Assembly (NCBI RefSeq): GCF_001517405.1
Contig: NZ_LN907827.1
Location: 267,769 to 331,768 of the forward strand
DNA: 64,000 nucleotides
Origin: Duffyella gerundensis
GTDB lineage: Bacteria > Pseudomonadota > Gammaproteobacteria > Enterobacterales > Enterobacteriaceae
Reading direction: 5' to 3'
In this document: piece by piece, positions 58,305 through 64,000 of the stretch
Layout: the number at the start of each line of letters is the position of its first letter
How positions within the stretch are numbered: the first letter of the stretch is position 1
Translations under genes and position numbers: made by a program
The notes under the pieces: generated by a model
What the model was told of the DNA's origin: nothing
What the model saw: only the letters and a program-made list of their open reading frames with translations
The model's database searches: none

Positions 58305-60089
58305 TTAATAAAGAGGCAACACGATCTCTTCGGTTTGCAGCAGCGAGGGGGATGCCGGAACAAAGCCGACAGGCTCAGCGGGCTGCGTGGTGCTGAGGGC
58401 CGGTTCAGCTTCAGCGAACAGCGGTGCGTCGGCTTCCTGCAGCAGTGAGCGCCGATTGATATTTTCCGGCACCACGGCGACCGGCACAATCTCCAGTTCA
58501 AACGTCGGGCTGGATGGCGTTCTGGCACCGGAAAACAGGTCGGTGGACATGGCACTGAACTGGTGGATGCCCTCTGACAGCGGCTGCTCCGGGGTAAAGC
58601 TCCATTCGCCTTTGCCGTTAATTATGCCCGATCCCAGCAGACGACCATTGTCGTAGATCCAGATGTCGCCATAAGGTAAGCCAAAGCCGTGCAGCGTAGG
58701 GCGGGCATCGTCGGTTTGTGCGCCGGCCAGCAGGGTTTCAGTGTCGCCAACATCATCGGTCACCGAGGTAATACCGTTGTCGGTGGGGTGAACGATGTTG
58801 ATCGGGAAAAGCGCACTGACATCGCCATATTCATCGCCATTTTCATCAATGCCGACCACGGTGAAAATGTGCTCACCCTCGCTGAGTGAAGCCACCGGCT
58901 TCCAGGCCCACCAGCCCTCGCTATCCACCTTCACTTCAGCAGAATCGCCGGTAGCAAGATCGCGTACGACGATCGTCGCGCCCGGTTCGCCCTGGCCACG
59001 CAGCGTCGGCATGGTATCGTCGCTGGTTCCGCCTGGTGCAACCAGGCCCTGTCGACCCTGGCCATCATGAATGGAGTCAATGGTCGGTATCTGCGAAGTC
59101 AACGGCACCAGCTTTGAGCCCTCACCTGACGCGCTGCTTCCCGAAGCAGCAGCCTCCGCCGCGGCGGCCTGCTCAGCGGCGGCTTTAGCGGCAGCCTCCA
59201 CCGCGGCGGCCTGCTCAGCGGCGGCTTTAGCGGCAGCCTCCGCCGCTTCAATAATTTTATCAGTCTGCTCATCGGCACCCGCGGTTTGAGCACTCACTGG
59301 CGGTGTTATCTGCAGGATAAAAGGCGCGCTGGCATGCACGTTGCCCTGGCTATCAATGATTTCAAACGTCAGGCTGTGGCTGCCGGCTTCCAGCGCCGGA
59401 TTCGGCGTATACGTCCAGTCGCCATATTCTTCCACTTCAACAGAACCTGTCACTTTGCCGTGATCGCGTACCAGGATAGTCATGCCGGGGGCATCGACAA
59501 AGCCGGTAAAGGTTGGCGTGGTGTCATCGGTGGTCGCGCCACTGTTGAGCCAGCTGCTACGTCCTTCATTGTCGCGCACGTCCATGATTTCCGGCGTCAG
59601 CGGCACCGGTGCAATCACCGTCAGCTCAAACCAGGCACCGGAGAGTGAATTGTCGGCATCAGGATGGCTGATAACCGGGCGAAAACGGTGCACGCCCGGC
59701 GGCAGTGCTATTTCTGGCGTAAAACGCCATTCGCCGTTTTCATTCACCTGAACGGAACCGAGCAGGCCACGTTCGGTATAAATCTTCACAATGGCGTTTG
59801 GCGTACCGGCACCCTGCAACGTCGGCTGGCTGTCATCGGTGTACTGGCGCGCTGACAAATTGCCGGTTTCAGGCCCGACATTATCTTCGGCATGTTTGAT
59901 ACTTACTGCGAGAGCGATCTCCTGTGCAACGTCGTGCGCGGCTGCCTGCTGCAGCTGTTCAACGGCGGCGCCTGAACCATTATCATTATAAAGGCCCGCA
60001 GACATGGATGACGCCAGCAGATCGCGCACAGGGAGTCTGTCGGTATGAGGTATTGTGCCAGTGCGTGAGGCGTTTATTGAGTTGTTCAT
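58305..60089 (-). CDS. Ig-like repeat protein 5 with alanine-rich helical linker
   Basis: A 594-residue paralogue. After an N-terminus unlike the others (MNNSINASRTG, then PVRDLLASSMSAG and a Gln/Ala-rich stretch) come two Ig-like domains, a linker of about 60 residues, two more domains and the tail (RSLLQEADAPLF ... PVGFVPASPSLLQ ending PLY). The linker contains two 14-residue AAAKAAAEQAAAxE repeats that predict a long alpha-helix or coiled coil, reminiscent of TolA-like stalks. Domain pairs resemble domains 5-6 and 22-23 of protein 4, so it could be an internally deleted relative. ATG 60089 follows AAGGAAG; the open frame to 60185 extends across the promoter box. Confidence 0.8.
   Translation of the reverse strand: MNNSINASRTGTIPHTDRLPVRDLLASSMSAGLYNDNGSGAAVEQLQQAAAHDVAQEIALAVSIKHAEDNVGPETGNLSARQYTDDSQPTLQGAGTPNAIVKIYTERGLLGSVQVNENGEWRFTPEIALPPGVHRFRPVISHPDADNSLSGAWFELTVIAPVPLTPEIMDVRDNEGRSSWLNSGATTDDTTPTFTGFVDAPGMTILVRDHGKVTGSVEVEEYGDWTYTPNPALEAGSHSLTFEIIDSQGNVHASAPFILQITPPVSAQTAGADEQTDKIIEAAEAAAKAAAEQAAAVEAAAKAAAEQAAAAEAAASGSSASGEGSKLVPLTSQIPTIDSIHDGQGRQGLVAPGGTSDDTMPTLRGQGEPGATIVVRDLATGDSAEVKVDSEGWWAWKPVASLSEGEHIFTVVGIDENGDEYGDVSALFPINIVHPTDNGITSVTDDVGDTETLLAGAQTDDARPTLHGFGLPYGDIWIYDNGRLLGSGIINGKGEWSFTPEQPLSEGIHQFSAMSTDLFSGARTPSSPTFELEIVPVAVVPENINRRSLLQEADAPLFAEAEPALSTTQPAEPVGFVPASPSLLQTEEIVLPLY
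59140..59265 (-). repeat. 42-bp repeats encoding the alanine-rich helix of protein 5
   Basis: Two adjacent near-identical copies of a 42-bp GCG/GCC-rich unit encode AAAKAAAEQAAAxE. The only clearly helical, non-Ig segment in the family. Confidence 0.85.
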
Positions 60090-60162
60090 ATACTTCCTTA
60101 TTGAGGCTATTTTTAGAGGGATGGTGCCGGACCATAGTCGATTAACTGTTTTTTGAATGCCC

Positions 60163-60179
60163 TGAGAAGCGTCCTGAAA
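60163..60179 (-). promoter_or_regulatory. Shared 17-bp upstream box, Ig gene 5
   Basis: TGAGAAGCGTCCTGAAA, 74 bases upstream of the chosen ATG. Its fixed distance supports that start over 60185. Confidence 0.78.
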
Positions 60180-60258
60180 CAGCAAGGTGAGGGGGGATTA
60201 AGGCAGGGTTGATATTAATATTATCAATGGGTTATTTTGATTCTTCCTGATTGCGGAT

Positions 60259-60284
60259 ATAAAAAAGGCCATGAAAACATGGCC
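60259..60284 (-). terminator. Terminator of Ig gene 6
   Basis: GGCCATG-AAAA-CATGGCC with a six-base A-run on the + strand side. Confidence 0.88.
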
Positions 60285-60352
60285 AGATAAGCAGGGCGCA
60301 ACGCCCTGCTCTGTGTGCAGTGGGTTATATGCCGCTGCACAATTGATGACGG

Positions 60353-62089
60353 TTACCAGGTGGTGGTATCGTCCAGATCCTGTTGAATCAGACCTGTATT
60401 CACCGGCGCGTAAGCCATCGGCTCAGTGGGCTGCGTGGTGCCAACAGCGTTCTCTTCCTGCGGGAACAGCAGTTCGTTGCCGTCCTGCAGCAGCGTTTCG
60501 GTAGAGAAGGGGGTAACGGCGCGGGAGAGATCGAAAGTCACTTCAATCGGCTCGCTACGATCGCTGATATTGCCCGGATTCTCAGGGTTGCTGGCTATTG
60601 CAAAGAACTGGTTGCCACGAGGTCCTGGAATTTCATACGACCACTCGCCCTGAGCGTTTGCTTCTGTCATGCCAATCAGGTTACCGACACGATCGAGAAT
60701 GCCTATGGTAGCCAGTGGATCGGAGGTGCCTTTCAACACTGGCGTGATGTCGCGTGAGATGCCGTCTTCAATACGGATATCTTCACCAGAACGGTTGTCA
60801 TAAATGCCTTCAATCACCGGTATGGAAGGCTGCGGGCGTGGCAGTGGCTCAACTGGCGGCAACGGATCGACCGGTGGTTCTACCGGCGGCTCAACAGGTG
60901 GCAGTGGATCAACCGGCGGTTCGACCGGTGGCTCAACTGGCGGCAACGGATCGACCGGTGGCTCAACAGGCGGCAATGGATCGACCGGTGGTTCTACCGG
61001 CGGCAGTTCGCCGTTCACAATGTTCAGTTCCAGAGGCTGTGGTGCGAAGCTGAAGGAGCCATCCGCGCCAGCCACTTCGATGTAGAAGCTGTGATCGCCT
61101 GCCACAAGATCTGCGTCTGGCGTGAACGACCATTCGCCTTTTTCATTGATCGGGGCGGTGCCAAGCATGCGGCCGTTATCAAGGATAAACACCGTGCCGT
61201 TTGGCGCGCCGGTGCCGAACAGGGTTGGACGGCTGTCGTCAGTTTGCGCACCGACATTGTCGCCCGCGTCGTTCAGCGCGCCGACAATGGCTGCGGCTAC
61301 CGGAGCGGCTACGGTCAGCGCAAAGCTTTCCGGGCTGATACGCATTGCACCGGTGCTATCAATGCCGCCAAAGGTCAGCGTATGCTCACCGTTGTTCAGC
61401 GCTGGCTCATAGCTCCACATGCCGTTGCGATCTGCCTGCACGGAGCCAATTTGCTGACCATTATCGAAGATATAAACCAGCGCATTGCGATCGGCGTGGC
61501 CGTACAAGGTTGGCGATGCATCATCGGTAGAGGTGCCGTTCTGCAGGCGACCCTGACGTGGACCCTGGTTGTCCACCACGTCGTAAACGCCCGGCGCGAT
61601 GAAAGGCACCGTGGGCTCCACTGGCGGCTCAACCGGTGGTTCTACCGGCGGCAGCGGATCGACCGGCGGCTCAACAGGTGGTTCAACCGGCGGAACTGGA
61701 TCAACAGTGCCTTCGCCATTCCAGAAAATGACCGTCTGCGGCGCTGAAGAGGGGCTGGTTTCGTTATTCAACTCGGCGCGAGCAGAAATCAGCTGAGGTC
61801 CGGCAAGCAGCGGCGTAGTGATTTCAAAATTAAAGATGCCGAACTGATTGGCATAGCCTTCGCCAACTTTGACGCCGTTAGCCCAGATCGAGACCAGGCT
61901 GCCTGGTGCTGCAATGCCTTCAAATACTGGCGTGGAATCGGTGGAGGTGACGCCATCACCGACCGGCATTAATGGACTGCCAGAGCTTTCATAAATGGTG
62001 CTGATGACCGGCGCCGCGATAGCCAGTTGCTCAAAGCGGTTGGTCTGGTTTTCCTGGGGGGTGGGGCGATTAAAAGTGTTTCTTTTCAT
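60353..62089 (-). CDS. Ig-like repeat protein 6 with proline-rich linkers
   Basis: A 578-residue paralogue starting MKRNTFNRPTPQ; no signal peptide, no cysteine. Order: an N-terminal Ig-like domain of the type that opens proteins 2-4 (PVISTIYESSG ... PGSLVSIWANGVKVGEGYA), a linker of PPVEPPVDPLPP units, two Ig-like domains (GVYDVVDNQG, ALNDAGDNVGAQTD), a second longer PPVEPPVDPLPP linker, a PVIEGIYDNRSGE domain, and the tail (TLLQDGNELLF ... TQPTEPMAYAPVN ending TTW). The proline linkers suggest rigid spacers between domains. ATG 62089 follows AAGGAACATCTC. Most distant in the cluster together with protein 1; function unknown. Confidence 0.8.
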   Translation of the reverse strand: MKRNTFNRPTPQENQTNRFEQLAIAAPVISTIYESSGSPLMPVGDGVTSTDSTPVFEGIAAPGSLVSIWANGVKVGEGYANQFGIFNFEITTPLLAGPQLISARAELNNETSPSSAPQTVIFWNGEGTVDPVPPVEPPVEPPVDPLPPVEPPVEPPVEPTVPFIAPGVYDVVDNQGPRQGRLQNGTSTDDASPTLYGHADRNALVYIFDNGQQIGSVQADRNGMWSYEPALNNGEHTLTFGGIDSTGAMRISPESFALTVAAPVAAAIVGALNDAGDNVGAQTDDSRPTLFGTGAPNGTVFILDNGRMLGTAPINEKGEWSFTPDADLVAGDHSFYIEVAGADGSFSFAPQPLELNIVNGELPPVEPPVDPLPPVEPPVDPLPPVEPPVEPPVDPLPPVEPPVEPPVDPLPPVEPLPRPQPSIPVIEGIYDNRSGEDIRIEDGISRDITPVLKGTSDPLATIGILDRVGNLIGMTEANAQGEWSYEIPGPRGNQFFAIASNPENPGNISDRSEPIEVTFDLSRAVTPFSTETLLQDGNELLFPQEENAVGTTQPTEPMAYAPVNTGLIQQDLDDTTTW

Positions 62090-62166
62090 GAGATGTTCCT
62101 TATTAAGCGCATCAGATGATGATGCGTCTGTGGCACATCCTTGTTCAGAACGTTAAAGGGGTGCGT

Positions 62167-62183
62167 TAAGAAGCGTCCCGAAT
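62167..62183 (-). promoter_or_regulatory. Shared 17-bp upstream box, Ig gene 6
   Basis: TAAGAAGCGTCCCGAAT, 78 bases upstream of the ATG; the most divergent copy, but the AAGCGTC core and GAA are kept. Confidence 0.72.
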
Positions 62184-62270
62184 GGTCCTGAAACGACACT
62201 TCATTACATTCGCGTGTGATGGTAAACGCGAAATGAAAACTATTCGCATAAAGAACTTTACAGACGCGAA

Positions 62271-62285
62271 TGATAATGATTATTA
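62271..62285. promoter_or_regulatory. Fur-box-like site upstream of gntR
   Basis: TGATAATGATTATTA differs at one position from the Fur 7-1-7 consensus TGATAAT-N-ATTATCA. It lies about 200 bases from both the gntR start and the start of Ig gene 6. No iron gene is adjacent, so the target is unclear. Confidence 0.5.
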
Positions 62286-62482
62286 TTGCTCTGCGTTCTC
62301 AGCCGGTCTGCTGGCCGTCTGTGAAAGCACGACATTGCTCACATTGCTTCCAGTATTTCTTGCCAGCCTTGCGCTGGCTTTTTTTTGCCCTGCATTTGCC
62401 GTCGATAACCACCTTCTCTTACAGGCGTTCTCGCGCTTTTTTGATAGACTCAGCCCATCACTTCTTTAGCTGCCTGATTCCG

Positions 62483-63478
62483 ATGAAGAAAAAAAGACCT
62501 GTGTTGCAGGATGTCGCCGATCGCGTGGGCATCACCAAAATGACGGTTAGTCGCTATCTGCGTAATCCTGAGCAGGTCTCTTTTGCGCTGCGCGATAAGA
62601 TTGCCGCGGCGCTGGATGAGCTGGGATACATTCCCAATCGCGCGCCTGACATGCTCTCTAATGCCACCAGCCGCGCCATCGGCGTGCTGCTGCCGTCATT
62701 AACCAATCAGGTGTTTGCCGATGTGCTGCGCGGCATTGAAACGGTCACCGACGCGGCGGGTTATCAAACGCTGGTGGCGCACTTTGGCTATAACGCGGAG
62801 AAAGAGGAATTACAGCTGCGTTCCTTGCTCGGCTGGAACATCGATGGCGTGATCCTCACCGAACGTAGCCATACGCCGGGCAGCCTGCGCATGCTGGAAA
62901 CCGCCGGCATTCCGGTGATTGAGATGATGGACAGCCTGTCGCCGTGCCTGGATATGGCGGTGGGGTTTAACAATATTGAGGCGGCGCGACAGATGACGCA
63001 GGCGATCCTGCACAAAGGTTATCGGCACACCGTTTATCTCGGCGCCCGTCTGGATGAACGCACGCTGCAAAAGCAGCAGGGCTATGAGCAGGCGATGCGG
63101 GAAGCGGGGCTGACGCCGCACAGCGTGATGATGGAGAAAGCGTCGTCCTTCTCAGCTGGAGCAATGCTGCTGCATGAGGCGCGCAGTCGCCATCCTGAAA
63201 CCGATAGCCTGTTCTGTACCAACGACGATCTGGCGGTCGGCGCCATGTTTGAGTGCCAGCGGCTGGGATTACAGGTGCCGCAGGATATGGCGATTGCCGG
63301 TTTCCATGGCCATGATATTTGCCAGGTGGTCAATCCGCGGCTGGCCACGGTATTAACGCCACGTGAGCAGATGGGCGAACAGGCCGCTACCATGCTGCTG
63401 GCGCGCATCGCGGGCGATACCAGTAAACCGCAGCCCTGCGATATCGGCTTTTCTATTCTTGAAGGTGGCAGCATCTGA
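62483..63478 (+). CDS. gntR: Gluconate operon repressor GntR (LacI family)
   Basis: A 331-residue LacI-type repressor, exactly the E. coli GntR length. The N-terminal helix-turn-helix is LQDVADRVGITKMTVSRYLR (8-27), with the hinge at about 45-60 and a periplasmic-binding-protein-like effector domain after it. It represses gluconate uptake and kinase genes and is released by gluconate. The ATG at 62483 matches the family; the open frame to 62270 does not. gntK follows 139 bases downstream. Confidence 0.95.
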   Translation: MKKKRPVLQDVADRVGITKMTVSRYLRNPEQVSFALRDKIAAALDELGYIPNRAPDMLSNATSRAIGVLLPSLTNQVFADVLRGIETVTDAAGYQTLVAHFGYNAEKEELQLRSLLGWNIDGVILTERSHTPGSLRMLETAGIPVIEMMDSLSPCLDMAVGFNNIEAARQMTQAILHKGYRHTVYLGARLDERTLQKQQGYEQAMREAGLTPHSVMMEKASSFSAGAMLLHEARSRHPETDSLFCTNDDLAVGAMFECQRLGLQVPQDMAIAGFHGHDICQVVNPRLATVLTPREQMGEQAATMLLARIAGDTSKPQPCDIGFSILEGGSI

Positions 63479-63570
63479 ATTTGCCAGTTTTACGAGCTGG
63501 CTCACACTTTCGTACTTTTCACCGCTGAACGGTTGCTACGCTTTGCGCACCTCCTGACAATGCTGTTCAT

Positions 63571-63588
63571 ATTGTTATCGGTAACATT
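63571..63588 (+). promoter_or_regulatory. Probable GntR operator upstream of gntK
   Basis: ATTGTTATCGGTAACATT contains the inverted repeat TGTTA-TCGG-TAACA, the form typical of GntR operators at E. coli gntK. It lies 30 bases before the gntK start, where binding would block initiation. Confidence 0.75.
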
Positions 63589-63617
63589 GCATAAAACCTT
63601 CGCCGGAGAAAACCTCT

Positions 63618-64000
63618 ATGTCCACATATCTACCGCCGCATCACGTCTTTATCCTGATGGGCGTTTCAGGCAGCGGCAAATCCGTCGTGGCCAGCGACGT
63701 GTCGCACCAACTCAGCACCGCCTTTCTTGACGGTGATTTCCTGCATCCGCGCGCCAATATCATGAAAATGGCTGATGGCCATCCCTTGAATGATGAAGAT
63801 CGCCAGCCATGGTTACAGGCGCTAAATGATGCAGCGTTTGCCATGCAGCGCACCCAGCCAATCTCGATTATCGTCTGCTCAGCACTGAAAAAGCAGTACC
63901 GCGACATCCTGCGTCAGGGCAATCACAACCTGAAATTTATCTACATGAAAGGCGATTTCGACACCATTGAAGCCCGCCTGCGTGCGCGCAAAGGGCACTT
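63618..64000 (+). CDS. gntK: Gluconokinase, 3' end outside window
   Basis: The first 127 residues of thermoresistant gluconokinase, open at the window edge. It begins MSTYLPPHHVFILMG. The P-loop GVSGSGKS is at 15-22, followed by FLDGDFLHP and IVCSALKKQYRD, all collinear with E. coli GntK (about 175 aa). It phosphorylates gluconate to 6-phosphogluconate. Confidence 0.95.
   Translation, partial: MSTYLPPHHVFILMGVSGSGKSVVASDVSHQLSTAFLDGDFLHPRANIMKMADGHPLNDEDRQPWLQALNDAAFAMQRTQPISIIVCSALKKQYRDILRQGNHNLKFIYMKGDFDTIEARLRARKGH

Larger units (their letters stand above)
62090..62482. promoter_or_regulatory. Divergent Ig gene 6 / gntR region
   Basis: No gene. It holds the 17-bp box of Ig gene 6 near its left end, a Fur-box-like site in the middle, and the gntR promoter, which I cannot place confidently. 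A frame open from 62270 into gntR lacks homology before the ATG at 62483. Confidence 0.6.

Noticed and set aside
60090..60185. Upstream start for Ig gene 5 at 60185
   Set aside because: The extension would translate the promoter box and lacks a ribosome binding site; the ATG at 60089 has AAGGAAG and the same box-to-start distance as the paralogues.
35545..62089. RTX-type calcium repeats or Sec signal peptides in the Ig-like proteins
   Set aside because: I found no GGxGxDxxx nonapeptide runs and no hydrophobic N-terminal segment in any of the six proteins.
62270..62482. N-terminal extension of GntR
   Set aside because: The first 71 codons have no similarity to LacI-family proteins, while the ATG at 62483 gives exactly the 331-residue E. 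coli length.

Overview
The window looks like chromosome from an enterobacterium of the Erwiniaceae type (Pantoea/Erwinia-like). The evidence is the E. coli-like gene order yhhS, dcrB, yhhQ, tusA, yhhN, yhhM, yhhL, rsmD, ftsYEX, rpoH, panM, liv, ugp, yhhA, ggt, gntR, gntK, with proteins close to their E. coli counterparts in length and sequence. The genus is an inference; no rRNA or other marker is present. The conserved backbone is interrupted twice by accessory blocks.

Bases 1-1154 hold the end of yhhS. Bases 1207-13484 hold a complete myo-inositol catabolic block: iolI, iolA-iolB, an RpiR-type regulator, iolC fused to its aldolase partner, and iolD-iolG-iolE. It sits between yhhS and dcrB, which are neighbours in E. 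coli. Together the enzymes take myo-inositol to acetyl-CoA and a triose phosphate, but no dedicated inositol transporter lies here. Inside the block, 5.65-7.09 kb is a non-coding satellite region: heptamer, hexamer and 12-mer repeats between two inverted copies of a ~260 bp element.

Bases 13.5-35.5 kb are backbone: dcrB, yhhQ (with a candidate preQ1-I riboswitch in its leader), tusA, yhhN, yhhM, yhhL-rsmD, ftsY-ftsE-ftsX, rpoH (DnaA boxes and a sigma-E-type promoter), panM, livKHMGF (one binding protein only), ugpBAECQ (with a tandem PhoB-box array), yhhA and ggt.

Bases 35.5-62.1 kb are the most unusual part. Six consecutive minus-strand genes encode cysteine-free proteins of about 578 to 2568 residues built from 4 to 24 bacterial Ig-like domains. 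None has an N-terminal signal peptide, and all share a C-terminal motif of about 50 residues. Each gene has its own promoter region with an almost invariant 17-bp box and its own terminator. Two of them contain arrays of nearly identical 615-bp modules. No secretion apparatus is visible. I read the cluster as a family of large surface or secreted adhesin-like proteins, probably co-regulated and exported by a pathway that uses the C-terminal tail; export and function are inferences. It is inserted between ggt and gntR.

Bases 62.1-64 kb return to backbone with gntR and the start of gntK, with a GntR-type operator between them and a Fur-box-like site upstream of gntR.
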